DNA of 64,000 bases from an uncultured Oscillibacter sp. (GCA_910589315.1 CAJUTB010000002.1:81752-145751); one strand, 5' to 3'; shown: positions 34,772-42,831, counted from the stretch's first letter. Made by a program: numbers and translations. Notes: generated by a model not told the origin, from the sequence alone.

Positions 34772-35518
34772 ATGGAATCTTTCAAACAGGAGCTGACCGA
34801 AACCAGTTATATGCGCCAGGAGGAGCTGGTTTTCTGGGACTGCGACCGCGAAAAACGGGCGCGTGTTGCCGCGCTGCTGAGCAAGCTCGGCGCGTTTGCC
34901 GGGTACGACTACGACGCCCGGGGCCTCACCCACGAAAAACTCTACGCCATGGGGGAAGTCTTTCTGCTCTCCCGCGCTGCCCTCCGCATCCACCGTTGTC
35001 CTGTGGCGCGGGACGTACTTACCATTACCACATGGGAAAACGGCGTCAAGGGAGCCCATATGCAGCGGGTATTCGAGATGGCCGATCAAAGCGGACGCCT
35101 CTGCATCAGCGCGAAAACGGACTGGATTCTGATGAACCCCGCCACCCGGAAAATCGCGCGGCCCAGCACCTTTACCGCAAAGTCCTTCACCGTCTGCCCG
35201 AAGGAAATCGACTGTCCGGAGCCGAAAAAAATCCTCCTGCCCCAAGAGGGCCTGGAGGATTTGGGAACCCGCCGCGTCCGCTGGTCCGACCTGGACGGCA
35301 ACGGGCACCTGTTCAGCGGCAATTACGGCGATTATATTTGGGACGTTCTGCCGGAGGACCTGCAAATCCAAACGCCCCGCGAGTTTTTCATCAACTACAA
35401 CCGGGAGGCCGCCCTGGGAGACGAACTGCGCCTCACGGGCTTTCGGGAGGGCGAAACGTACCGCATGGAGGGCATCGGCCCGAACGGCGTCTGCTTCACC
35501 GCGCTTTGCATATTCTGA
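34772..35518 (+). CDS. Acyl-ACP thioesterase
   Basis: A 248-residue double hot-dog protein of the bacterial FatA/FatB-like family. The first hot-dog has LTHEKLYAMGEVFLLSR and ITTWENGVKGAHMQRVFE. The second has RRVRWSDLDGNGHLFSGNYGDY, where the D-x-N-x-H pattern near residues 180-186 is the conserved catalytic segment. It hydrolyses acyl-ACP to free fatty acid. The start is ATG 34772 with AAAAGGAG 11 bp upstream; a strong terminator follows the stop. Confidence 0.9.
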   Translation: MESFKQELTETSYMRQEELVFWDCDREKRARVAALLSKLGAFAGYDYDARGLTHEKLYAMGEVFLLSRAALRIHRCPVARDVLTITTWENGVKGAHMQRVFEMADQSGRLCISAKTDWILMNPATRKIARPSTFTAKSFTVCPKEIDCPEPKKILLPQEGLEDLGTRRVRWSDLDGNGHLFSGNYGDYIWDVLPEDLQIQTPREFFINYNREAALGDELRLTGFREGETYRMEGIGPNGVCFTALCIF

Positions 35519-35522
35519 AAAG

Positions 35523-35555
35523 AAAACAGCCTGGGACAATCCCCAGGCTGTTTTT
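35523..35555. terminator. Bidirectional terminator after the thioesterase gene
   Basis: AAAACAGCCTGGG pairs with CCCAGGCTGTTTTT around a short loop, between convergent genes. Confidence 0.9.
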
Positions 35556-35561
35556 GCCGTT

Positions 35562-36647
35562 TTAACGCCGCCGTCCGCCGCCGCGGGAGCCGCCGGTACG
35601 GTGCATTCCGCCGCCGCCGCCGCGTTTGACCCCGCCGCCGCTGCGCCGTGCGCCGCCGCCGAAGGAGCCGCCGCCGGAAAAGCCGCCGGGCCGGGAACTG
35701 CGTCCCGCACCGCCGCCAAAGGAACCGCCGCTGGAAAAACCGCCGGGCCGGGAACCGCGTCCCGCACCGCCGCCAAACGCGCCGCCGCCGGTAAATCCGC
35801 CGGGCCTGGGCGGCCTGGGGGGAGGCGGAGGAGGCCGTCTCCGCCGGGGGCGGCCCCAGAAGACGGGGTAATACAGCGGCGGGGGCGGCAGGCCGGGGCC
35901 CAGATACCGCCGCCGGTAGCTTCGATAGCGGAAGGCGTCGCCGATGATCCAGAGCATCAGAAGCAGGAAAATCAAGACCAAAAGGCCGCTGAATAAAACC
36001 ATCGTGGCAATGCCGGAGGAACCTGCGCCCGCCGTGGAGCCATAGCCGCCGGAAATGGCGTTGTAAGTTCCGCTGGTGTCCGGGAGAACGCCGGGCGTCA
36101 CCGCCGCATGATACAGGTCCTCCAGGTAATAAACCAATTCGTCAAAGGTCTCCCGGACGGCCTCGTCATACCGTTTCGCGGCAAAGCCGTCCTCCAGCGT
36201 GTCCAGGACGATGGTTTCAATGCGGTCCTGCTGGGAACCGGAAAAGCCCGCGCCCCAGGCTACGTAATAGTCGCCGTCCGGTACGCCGTGGTAAAGGTTT
36301 TCCAGGGCGAGAACGAGTAAAATGCCGTTGTTCCGCTCGCGGGAACCAATTCCCATGCGGGTAAACAATTCCTCCGCATAATCGGCAATGTCGTCGTTTC
36401 CGGTGGTTTTTACCACGTCAACGACGATCTGCGCCCCGGTTTGGGCAAAGAGGGATTCATTCATCTCCTCCATGTATTCGGCGGTTTCCTGCCGGATCGC
36501 GCCGCCCTCGTTGTGGACGACATAGGTGAAATCCCCGACAATCGCGGCTTCGCCTGTGGGCTTCCGGGCCTGCCCCAAGGCGATGCCCGCCAGAATCGCC
36601 AGCACCATAATCACCGCCGCCGCAGGGCGTTTTTTCAATAGACGCAT
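35562..36647 (-). CDS. TPM-domain membrane protein with Gly/Arg-rich repeats
   Basis: A 361-residue protein. An N-terminal signal anchor (AAVIMVLAILAGIALG) is followed by a TPM_phosphatase domain (about 35-190, with VVHNEGGAI, QIVVDVVKTTGNDDI and RNNGILLVLAL). A transmembrane helix (VLFSGLLVLIFLLLMLWII) comes next, then a cytosolic low-complexity tail. The tail has a PPPP-rich part and three 19-residue repeats starting RPGGF (RPGGFTGGGAFGGGAG and variants). TPM proteins are linked to photosystem repair and membrane protein quality control; the role in Firmicutes is not established. Confidence 0.85.
   Translation of the reverse strand: MRLLKKRPAAAVIMVLAILAGIALGQARKPTGEAAIVGDFTYVVHNEGGAIRQETAEYMEEMNESLFAQTGAQIVVDVVKTTGNDDIADYAEELFTRMGIGSRERNNGILLVLALENLYHGVPDGDYYVAWGAGFSGSQQDRIETIVLDTLEDGFAAKRYDEAVRETFDELVYYLEDLYHAAVTPGVLPDTSGTYNAISGGYGSTAGAGSSGIATMVLFSGLLVLIFLLLMLWIIGDAFRYRSYRRRYLGPGLPPPPLYYPVFWGRPRRRRPPPPPPRPPRPGGFTGGGAFGGGAGRGSRPGGFSSGGSFGGGAGRSSRPGGFSGGGSFGGGARRSGGGVKRGGGGGMHRTGGSRGGGRRR
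35620..35810. repeat. Three 57-bp repeats encoding RPGGF(T/S)xGG units
   Basis: The coding repeats of the TPM protein tail differ by a few bases per copy and are extremely G+C-rich. Such tracts can vary in copy number between strains. Confidence 0.7.
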
Positions 36648-36651
36648 AGGC

Positions 36652-36888
36652 TCACCCCTCTGCCTTGCCGGAATGAAAATCCGGACAATCCGTCCGGCCT
36701 ACCAGATAGTCGATGGAGACCTGATAATAGTCGGCAATGGCGATCATGGTTGCAAGTTTTGGCTCGCTCTGGTCCGCTTCATAGCACTGGTAGCCGCGAA
36801 GGGACAGCCCCAGCAGTTCCGCCATTTCTTTTTGGTAAATCCTGCGGTTCTCCCGCAAAGTTTTCAGCCGTTCTGCTAAGATTTGCAT
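36652..36888 (-). CDS. XRE-family helix-turn-helix regulator
   Basis: A 78-residue protein: LAERLKTLRENRRIYQKEMAELLGLSLRGYQCYEADQSEPKLATMIAIADYYQVSIDYLVGRT, a complete HTH_3 domain ending with the DYLVGRT motif common in Firmicute repressors. It is 5 bp upstream of the TPM gene on the same strand and may share its transcript. It diverges from the gene at 36963. The Shine-Dalgarno sequence is GAGGTG. Confidence 0.9.
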   Translation of the reverse strand: MQILAERLKTLRENRRIYQKEMAELLGLSLRGYQCYEADQSEPKLATMIAIADYYQVSIDYLVGRTDCPDFHSGKAEG

Positions 36889-36898
36889 CTGTCACCTC

Positions 36899-36928
36899 TT
36901 GACAAGCTCCATTATTACATGCTAGAAT
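36899..36928 (+). promoter_or_regulatory. Promoter of the gene at 36963
   Basis: TTGACA (36899-36904), an 18-bp spacer and TAGAAT (36923-36928). Direct repeats ATTACAT at 36914 and 36937 flank the -10 box and are candidate sites for the divergent XRE protein. Confidence 0.7.
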
Positions 36929-36962
36929 GAAATAAAATTACATAAAGGAGTGAAATTTTACT

Positions 36963-37217
36963 ATGACCGAACTAATGGGATTGATTTACGATTATACAAA
37001 TGAATTTCGCCTTAACCGCTATTTGGACCCGCACGCCTATCACATGGCGGAAATGAAAAAATTACAGTATAGTTCCAGCCTCCAGGACACCCTTTCCAGC
37101 GAGCAGATAAAACTGCTGGAAAGCTATCTGGAAGCCGTTTTCAAACAACAGGAACAGGAATTGGCGGCCATGTTTCAAGCCGCGCTGGAAATCGCGTCGG
37201 AATTGCAGGCGTTTTAG
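36963..37217 (+). CDS. Small conserved protein, DUF6809-like
   Basis: An 84-residue mostly helical protein (LIYDYTNEFRLNRYLDPHAYHMAEMKKL, then a long amphipathic helix to the end). Length and layout resemble DUF6809 proteins, small Firmicute proteins often paired with XRE regulators; the match is by memory. AAAGGAG is 12 bp before the ATG. Its last 4 bp overlap the end of the convergent telA gene. Confidence 0.65.
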   Translation: MTELMGLIYDYTNEFRLNRYLDPHAYHMAEMKKLQYSSSLQDTLSSEQIKLLESYLEAVFKQQEQELAAMFQAALEIASELQAF

Positions 37218-38386
37218 TTGTGCAGTTCCATGAGCTTCTGACGAAGCTCGCCCTCAATGCGGCCCAATTCCACCTCGGCGGCCTTGCGCTTCTGCGCGCC
37301 GTCCCGCTGAATCGCCAGCACTTCGTCCAGCGTGGAGATCAGCTGCTGGTTGGTGTGCTGGAGGGTCTCGATGTCCACCACGCTGCGCTCGGCTTCCCGG
37401 GCCGTGCGGATGGTGCCCATTTTCAGCATATCGGCGTTTTTCTTCAGCAGCTCGTTGGTCATCTCCGTCACCGCGCTCTGGGCCGCCGTAGCCTGACGGC
37501 TGTGCTCCATGCCCAGAGCCAGTACCATCTGGCTTTTCCAAAGGGGGATGGTGTTCACCAGGGAGGATTGGATTTTTTCCACCATCAGCGTATCGTTGTT
37601 TTGCAGGAGACGGGTCTGCGGTCCCATCTGAATGGAGATCATCCGGGTCAGCTCCAAGTCGTGGAGCTTCTTCTCAAACCGTTCGCACATCTGCACCATG
37701 TCGTTATACCGCTGGGCGTCCTCCTGCGCGCCGGTCTGCTCGGCCTTGAGCCGGAGCTGTGCCAGGTCGTTTTCCCGCACGGCGGCCAGCTTCTTTTTCC
37801 CCGCCAGGATATACATGGTCAGTTCCTTGTAATATTTCAGGTTCAGCTCATACATCTGGTCAAACATGGCCACGTCTTTCATCAGGGTAATCTGGTGCTG
37901 TTCCAGCTCCCGGACGATTTTATCAACGTTGGTTTCCACCTTGGAATACTGGGCCTTCATGGCTTCCAGCTTGTTGCCGGCCTTTTTGAACTTGCCGAAC
38001 AGGCCCTTTTTCTCCTCCTCCTCGCCAAAGCCCTTCAGCTCTACCACGAGTTCCGAGAGGGACTTGCCGATCTCGCCCAGGTCCTTGGTCCGCACAGAGC
38101 TGAGGGCGTTTTCGGAGAACCCGGCGATTTTCTTCTGAGCCTTGCCGCCATAGTTCAGAATCGCGCTGGAATCCATGATATCAATTTTCTGAGAGAAGTC
38201 GTCCACGGCCTTTTTCTCGGCGTCGGACAGCATGGAGTCATCCAGCTCCACCGGTTTGACTTCCGGCTTTGCGGGTTCCGGGGCGGTGGGAGAGCTTTCC
38301 TCCAGGTCCAGGCTCAATTCGGGCACGGCTTCCGCCGCCGCAGGGGTGTCGCCAAAGCTCAGATCAAGGAAATCGTTGTCACTCAT
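37214..38386 (-). CDS. TelA/KlaA-family toxic anion resistance protein
   Basis: A 390-residue soluble, strongly helical protein with coiled-coil stretches. The TelA region includes AMKAQYSKVETNVDKIVRELE, LMKDVAMFDQMYELN, IQMGPQTRLLQNNDTLMVEKIQSS and IPLWKSQMVLALGMEHSRQA. TelA is linked to tellurite and antimicrobial tolerance, but its biochemical role is not known. An XpaC-like gene and a small membrane protein gene lie upstream on the same strand, a common Firmicute cluster. Confidence 0.93.
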   Translation of the reverse strand: MSDNDFLDLSFGDTPAAAEAVPELSLDLEESSPTAPEPAKPEVKPVELDDSMLSDAEKKAVDDFSQKIDIMDSSAILNYGGKAQKKIAGFSENALSSVRTKDLGEIGKSLSELVVELKGFGEEEEKKGLFGKFKKAGNKLEAMKAQYSKVETNVDKIVRELEQHQITLMKDVAMFDQMYELNLKYYKELTMYILAGKKKLAAVRENDLAQLRLKAEQTGAQEDAQRYNDMVQMCERFEKKLHDLELTRMISIQMGPQTRLLQNNDTLMVEKIQSSLVNTIPLWKSQMVLALGMEHSRQATAAQSAVTEMTNELLKKNADMLKMGTIRTAREAERSVVDIETLQHTNQQLISTLDEVLAIQRDGAQKRKAAEVELGRIEGELRQKLMELHN

Positions 38387-38446
38387 TTGCGTTTTACCTC
38401 CATGGATAGTTTTTTTATCTTCGGTTCTGCCGGATGGTCTCCGGGT

Positions 38447-38617
38447 TTACTCTTTTGAAGCCAGAATATGGCAGATACAGCCTACCAGCCAGATTCCGCC
38501 CACGACGGTATAAAGCAGGTTAAAGCCGTCGCGGAACAGTCCCAGGTAGAGGAACAACGCCGCGAATACGCCGGTGAGCAGGGCCATAGAGCCGTGGGAA
38601 AATTTGCTTCCTCTCAT
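38447..38617 (-). CDS. 56-residue membrane protein between telA and xpaC
   Basis: ATG 38617 (minus strand) opens a 56-residue frame with two hydrophobic helices: LLTGVFAALFLYLGLF and FNLLYTVVGGIWLVGCICHIL, with MRGSKFSHGSM before and ASKE after. It lies in the same direction and 12 bp downstream of the xpaC stop, with GAGGTAATTTTCTT before the ATG. Conserved position in the TelA operon suggests a real gene, probably an accessory membrane protein. Confidence 0.72.
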   Translation of the reverse strand: MRGSKFSHGSMALLTGVFAALFLYLGLFRDGFNLLYTVVGGIWLVGCICHILASKE

Positions 38618-38629
38618 AAGAAAATTACC

Positions 38630-39313
38630 TCATAATTCCAGATGGATATCCCCGTCTTTTCCGCCGGATTCGGACAGGCCCTCTCTGGCCATCATGGTTT
38701 CCAGGACGGAGATATCCGCGGAGATGTCCAGGGCGTCGGAACCGTAGAGGGCGTCCAGCTGTTTTTCAAACGCTCCGGCGACGCGGTGCATCATGGTTTC
38801 GATTTTAGTCAGGGTGGCGTCGATGTTCTCGCCGGAAACGCCGGTATGGCTCATACGGTCATAGGCATTCAGGAGTTTGAGCGTAGTGGGAAGGTAATAG
38901 TCCATAAAGCGGCGGGTTTGCGGGAGCTTGGACGGGTCGTTCCGCACCGCCTGGAAAATTTGCTGGGAGGCCCGTTCCAGCCGCGCGATGTCGGCGGAGA
39001 TGCCAGGGGCGGGAATGTTGTCGTTCAGACGCTTCATTTCCGCAATGGACGCCGCGCCGTCCCGCAGCATTTTGTCCAGGCCGGAGGTGGAGGCGGGAGC
39101 GGGTTCCGTTTCGGTTTTCGGCGCGGGGGCTGGATTGGTTTCCATGCTGCCCACGCGGCAGAGCCTTCCCACGGCGAAGAAGACGATGGCCGAAACGACT
39201 GCGAGACAGATATAATGGGAGACGGCGTATAGGGGGAGCAGCAGGCCGCACAGCAGCCACAGCAGCGACACGGCGTAAAAGGGCGCGACAGGCTTTCGGT
39301 CGTTAGCCGTCAT
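38630..39313 (-). CDS. XpaC-like protein (5-bromo-4-chloroindolyl phosphate hydrolysis family)
   Basis: A 227-residue protein with two N-terminal hydrophobic helices (VSLLWLLCGLLLPLYAV and ICLAVVSAIVFFAV), a Pro/Glu-rich linker and a helical cytosolic domain. That domain contains RRFMDYYLPTTLKLLNAYDRM, the signature of the XpaC family. It is regularly paired with TelA in Firmicutes. GGAGGTCTG precedes ATG 39313; homology does not extend to the upstream in-frame ATG 39358. Confidence 0.88.
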   Translation of the reverse strand: MTANDRKPVAPFYAVSLLWLLCGLLLPLYAVSHYICLAVVSAIVFFAVGRLCRVGSMETNPAPAPKTETEPAPASTSGLDKMLRDGAASIAEMKRLNDNIPAPGISADIARLERASQQIFQAVRNDPSKLPQTRRFMDYYLPTTLKLLNAYDRMSHTGVSGENIDATLTKIETMMHRVAGAFEKQLDALYGSDALDISADISVLETMMAREGLSESGGKDGDIHLEL

Positions 39314-39513
39314 GAACAGACCTCCTTCAACCGGCGCAGCCGGCTTCGTGAAATACATTATAACAGTTTTTCAGCAAAGAAGCAATGGTTTCATTCGTTT
39401 CTTCTTTTTAGCTGTTAAGTATATCATATTTCTTGCTCAGATGCAATTTCCTTTTGTAAATTCACTGGTATTTTATGCTGGATGCATTTTTCTGAAACGG
39501 GGATTTATGCAGG

Positions 39514-39547
39514 AAACGGGGCCGCAGATTTTCTGCGGCCCCGTTTT
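39514..39547 (-). terminator. Terminator of the lysis cassette
   Basis: AAACGGGGCCGCAGA pairs with TCTGCGGCCCCGTTT around TTT; symmetric. It lies 47 bp after the endolysin stop on the minus strand. Confidence 0.85.
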
Positions 39548-39594
39548 GCGGGATTCTGTTTCAGGAAAGGGATGTTTTTCCGGCCTTTTGCGGA

Positions 39595-40230
39595 TTAAGG
39601 CCGGCTGAAAATTTTGTGGTAATTATAGAGGATGGAGCAAAGCTGCTGACGTGTGACCGGCTGGGAGAGCATCCAGTCTCCTTGGGCATTGCCGTTAAGG
39701 ATTTTGTGTTTCCTGGCCCACTCAACGGCTTCTTTGTGGGCAGGGCTTGGGTTGTTGTCCATTGGTTTTTCCTCCTTTTCGTAGTCGGGCCGGATGTAAG
39801 CGGTAACGGCAGACGTTTTACGGGTCCTGCGGCAGACCATGCCGCCGTTGGACTGACTCCCGGCAGAGCCGGGGGACGTGTTGCCCTCAATGGCGGTGAT
39901 GGTTCCGCTTCCTGCGGCTTCCACAATTCCGGTGTGTCCAAAATTATAAATAACGATGTCGCCCGGCTGCGGAGATTTGACGACGCAGGCGGGGCGGTTT
40001 TTCCTGTACCAGTTCAGCAGAGCGGAACAGGAAGCGGTCGTATAGGGCAGTTTTTTTCCGGCCTGTGCGAAAATCCATTGGACAAAGGCCATGCACCAGG
40101 GATAGGAGCTGCCGGAAACCTTGCGCCCATAAAACCAGGTGTTGTATTTGACGTTGTTGGAATTTGCCGGGGATTCCATGGTCCCCAGTTCTTTCCGGGC
40201 AATTTCGAGAACCTGTTTAACCGTTGCCAT
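39595..40230 (-). CDS. Phage-type CHAP endolysin with SLH-like tail
   Basis: A 211-residue protein without signal peptide. The N-terminal CHAP domain has VLEIARKELGTMESP, nucleophile Cys46 in SSYPWCMAFVQW and His99 in YNFGHTGIVEA, so it is a peptidoglycan amidase or endopeptidase. The C-terminal 50 residues (HKEAVEWARKHKILNG... PVTRQQLCSILY) form one SLH-like repeat for wall binding, as in clostridial phage lysins. It overlaps the holin gene by 14 bp and needs a holin for export. Confidence 0.9.
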   Translation of the reverse strand: MATVKQVLEIARKELGTMESPANSNNVKYNTWFYGRKVSGSSYPWCMAFVQWIFAQAGKKLPYTTASCSALLNWYRKNRPACVVKSPQPGDIVIYNFGHTGIVEAAGSGTITAIEGNTSPGSAGSQSNGGMVCRRTRKTSAVTAYIRPDYEKEEKPMDNNPSPAHKEAVEWARKHKILNGNAQGDWMLSQPVTRQQLCSILYNYHKIFSRP

Positions 40231-40429
40231 TTTCGCCCTCCAATGCATCCTGTACCTTCTGGGACTGGGTTCCGAAATAGAATGCAATCACCACGGCGTA
40301 AACAGTCATGAAATCCTGGGAGATCGTTCCGGCGACGGCCATATATGCAAATACGCCGGTAAGCGTCAGCGTCACTAGGGATTTGACGCTGAGAAGATTC
40401 CCCAGCCGTTTGCGGATGGTTCTGTCCAT
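40217..40429 (-). CDS. Holin
   Basis: A 70-residue protein: basic N-terminus (MDRTIRKRLGNLLSVK), two hydrophobic helices (SLVTLTLTGVFAYMAVAG and DFMTVYAVVIAFYFGTQ) and a polar tail SQKVQDALEGENGNG. This is the layout of small clostridial phage holins. It lies directly upstream of the endolysin and downstream of two more cassette genes. Confidence 0.85.
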   Translation of the reverse strand: MDRTIRKRLGNLLSVKSLVTLTLTGVFAYMAVAGTISQDFMTVYAVVIAFYFGTQSQKVQDALEGENGNG

Positions 40430-40756
40430 TCAGGCATCCTCACTTTCTCCGGGCTTGACCCCGGTTTCACTGTAAAATCCGCCGGACCCCGTTTCCTCCT
40501 CCGGGAAAAACTCCGTTTGGGTCCAGATGCCGTCTTTTCCCACGGGGTCCGTTTTGCCGGGTCCGCACGAGGGCCTCAAAATTTTGGAAATCTTGATACC
40601 CGCCAGCAAAAGAGCTTCCACGCCGCCCGCGCCAAGGGTATACTGGATCAGCGTGTCCGGCGCCGCGCCCTTGACACAGAAAACGGCGGTCATGGCGATG
40701 ATAAAGGCTAGGGCAAAGAGTCCCATTGCCAGAAGGATTTGATTGGAAGTCTTCAC
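40430..40756 (-). CDS. Small membrane protein of the lysis cassette
   Basis: A 108-residue protein with GTG start 40756. It has two hydrophobic helices near the N-terminus (ILLAMGLFALAFIIAMTAVFC and TLGAGGVEALLLAGI) and a long acidic cytosolic tail. It abuts the holin gene. Function unknown; a second holin or an antiholin is plausible from position and topology. Confidence 0.68.
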   Translation of the reverse strand: MKTSNQILLAMGLFALAFIIAMTAVFCVKGAAPDTLIQYTLGAGGVEALLLAGIKISKILRPSCGPGKTDPVGKDGIWTQTEFFPEEETGSGGFYSETGVKPGESEDA

Positions 40757-41076
40757 AGCCCCACCCTCCCCAGCAAGAATGCGATAACGGCGGCGCAAAC
40801 CGCCCAAATTGCTTTGTCAACAATTCCTTCCCAGCGTTTTCCAGGTCTGTCCCGCAGCTCCTGAACGGTCTTTCGTTCCGCCTGCAAGGCGGTTTTGATT
40901 TCCTCGGTGTCTTCTTTGATCTGATTCAAACGCTCCTCAATGACTGCAACCGAGGTGTGCGAAGCGTCCAGCTTCTGGTAAATTTCCTTATGAGCTTCTT
41001 TATTGTGGGCGCTGTCCTGCTCCAAAGCCGCAACGCGCGGCAGCAGAGGGCAGTCGGTACAAATTTCAGCCGTAAT
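40753..41076 (-). CDS. XhlA-like coiled-coil/membrane protein, apparent ATT start
   Basis: A 107-residue protein: TDCPLLPRVAALEQDSA at the N-terminus, a coiled coil (about 20-80) and one C-terminal helix AIWAVCAAVIAFLLGRVGL. This is the layout of XhlA-type holin partners. A perfect GAAAGGAGG is followed after 4 bp by ATT (41076), not ATG, GTG or TTG. In-frame upstream starts (ATG at about 41115) would put the Shine-Dalgarno sequence inside the gene. So it uses a rare ATT start, or a start mutation has weakened it. Confidence 0.7.
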   Translation of the reverse strand: MTAEICTDCPLLPRVAALEQDSAHNKEAHKEIYQKLDASHTSVAVIEERLNQIKEDTEEIKTALQAERKTVQELRDRPGKRWEGIVDKAIWAVCAAVIAFLLGRVGL

Positions 41077-41212
41077 GATTCCTCCTTTCAAATAAAAGAT
41101 TTTCCGAGCCGGCATAGTTGCACGAAACATAGGCTGTACAACTTTCACAAAAATCTCCGGGTTATTTTTCAATACCAGCGCGGCTCTGAGGGGTTCCCAT
41201 AAAAATAGATGC

Positions 41213-41248
41213 AAAAACCTCCCCGGCTGCTTCGCCAGGGAGGTTTTT
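41213..41248 (-). terminator. Terminator after ridA
   Basis: AAAACCTCCC pairs with GGGAGGTTTT around a G+C-rich loop. It separates ridA from the lysis cassette, so the cassette needs its own promoter. Confidence 0.85.
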
Positions 41249-41312
41249 GTGAGAGTGAAAAGAACCCGTACAAAACAGAGGTGCAATTATCAGGCGTTTG
41301 CCCGCACCGTTT

Positions 41313-41705
41313 TTAGGGACGGCTTTCGTTGCAGACGGCAATCGCTTCGATCTCAACCAATGCGCCTTTTGGCAAAGCCTTCACGGCAAAGGCGGCCCGC
41401 GCCGGACAAGCCCCCGTAAAATATTCCGCATAGACAGCATTCATGGCCGCAAAATCGTTCATGTCTGCCAGCAAGACCGTCGTCTTGACCACATCGCCGA
41501 AGGTACAGCCCGCTTCGGACAGAATTGCTCCAATGTTCTCCAAGCTCTGCCGTGTCTGACCACTGATGTCCTCCGCGGCGAAGGTCCCGGTTGCCGGGTC
41601 CAGGGGGATCTGGCCGGAAATATACAGAACGCCGCCCGCTTTCACAGCCTGCGAATAAGGACCGATTGCCGCCGGTGCATTTTTCGTGAAAATAACTTCC
41701 TTCAT
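41313..41705 (-). CDS. ridA: RidA-family enamine/imine deaminase
   Basis: A 130-residue YjgF/RidA protein: APAAIGPYSQAVKAGGVLYISGQIPLDP at the N-terminus and CPARAAFAVKALPKGALVEIEAIA at the end, with the conserved arginine in PARAAF. RidA hydrolyses 2-aminoacrylate and related imines released by PLP enzymes. It diverges from a D-cysteine desulfhydrase gene, a PLP enzyme that releases aminoacrylate, which makes functional sense. ATG 41705 with GAAGGAG upstream. Confidence 0.95.
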   Translation of the reverse strand: MKEVIFTKNAPAAIGPYSQAVKAGGVLYISGQIPLDPATGTFAAEDISGQTRQSLENIGAILSEAGCTFGDVVKTTVLLADMNDFAAMNAVYAEYFTGACPARAAFAVKALPKGALVEIEAIAVCNESRP

Positions 41706-41815
41706 GTGAAATTCTCCTTCAATTTTTATTTTTGATAACAGCTCCTGAACAAAAAGCATCCGAATCTCATGCACATTGTTCAGCTGCCTCCAGACGTTTC
41801 ATACAATTCCAGCAG

Positions 41816-41844
41816 TTGCAAAAACTTCGTGATCATGATACGAT
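41816..41844 (+). promoter_or_regulatory. Promoter of the D-cysteine desulfhydrase gene
   Basis: TTGCAA (41816-41821), a 17-bp spacer and TACGAT (41839-41844), 25 bp before the start codon. Confidence 0.55.
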
Positions 41845-41868
41845 AAACAAAACAAGATGGAGGCTGTC

Positions 41869-42831
41869 ATGAAAAACCTAGACGATTTCAAGCGCGTTTC
41901 CCTGGGCGTGCTGCCGACGCCGCTGTATAAGCTGGAACACTTGAGCCGGGAAACCGGCCGTAACCTCTACATCAAGCGCGACGACCTGACCGGCGTTTCC
42001 CTGGGCGGCAACAAGGTGCGGAAACTGGAATTTCTCCTAGCCGACGCCCTGGAAAACCAGGCCACCACCGTCCTCACGGCCGGAGGCCCGCAGTCAAACC
42101 ACGCCATGCTGACCGCCGCCTGTGCGGCGCGGCTGAAAATGCAGTCCATTTTGATGCTGAAAAAGCGGGGCGTGCTGGAGGGCGGCAATCTCATCCTTGA
42201 CCAGCTTTACGGCGCAGAGGTGGAGTTCATAGACACGGACTCCTATGACGACGTTTACGCCGCGATGGAAGCCCGAATGGAGAAACTCCGGGCCAAAGGG
42301 CTTAACCCATATTTTATTCCGGTAGGCGGTTCCGTGCCGCTGGGCTGTCTGGGCTATGTAAACTGTGCCCGCGAGATCGCGGCGCAAGCGGAGGCGTTGG
42401 GCGTAAAGTTCGGGCATATCGTCAGCTCCACCGGCTCTGGCGGAACCTACGCCGGCCTGACGCTGGGCGCAAAGCTCTACCTGCCCGGAACGCAGTCGGT
42501 GGGGATCGGCGTCTGTGACGACCCCTTTGAAACCATTGCCCTGGATTTGATGCAGGGCACGGCGGTTCTTTTGGAAAGCGAGGTATCCTTCGGACCAAAA
42601 GATATCAAAATCCATTACCAAATTGGTCCGGGCTATGCCCAGCCCAGCCCGGAGGGCATGGCGGCGGTGCAGCGTCTGGCGCGGACGGAGGGAATTCTTG
42701 CAGACCCGGTATATACCGGCAAAGGTCTTGCGGGTCTGTTCCAGCTTTTGGAGGAGGGATATTTTCCGGAAGGCGAAAACATTCTGTTCGTCCACACCGG
42801 CGGGGCCGGCGCCCTGTTCGCCGTGGGCTGA
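41869..42831 (+). CDS. dcyD: D-cysteine desulfhydrase
   Basis: A 320-residue fold-type II PLP enzyme of the ACC deaminase/D-cysteine desulfhydrase family. LPTPLYKLEHLSRETGRNLYIKRDDLTG is followed by LGGNKVRKLEFLL with the PLP lysine (about residues 46-56), GGPQSNHAMLTAACAA and STGSGGTYAGL. It converts D-cysteine to pyruvate, sulfide and ammonia. ATG 41869 is chosen because TGGAGG lies 6 bp upstream. Confidence 0.9.
   Translation: MKNLDDFKRVSLGVLPTPLYKLEHLSRETGRNLYIKRDDLTGVSLGGNKVRKLEFLLADALENQATTVLTAGGPQSNHAMLTAACAARLKMQSILMLKKRGVLEGGNLILDQLYGAEVEFIDTDSYDDVYAAMEARMEKLRAKGLNPYFIPVGGSVPLGCLGYVNCAREIAAQAEALGVKFGHIVSSTGSGGTYAGLTLGAKLYLPGTQSVGIGVCDDPFETIALDLMQGTAVLLESEVSFGPKDIKIHYQIGPGYAQPSPEGMAAVQRLARTEGILADPVYTGKGLAGLFQLLEEGYFPEGENILFVHTGGAGALFAVG

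Noticed and set aside
36963..37217. XRE plus small protein at 36652-37217 as a toxin-antitoxin pair
   Set aside because: The small protein looks like DUF6809, which has no known toxin activity, and the XRE gene is linked to the TPM gene instead.
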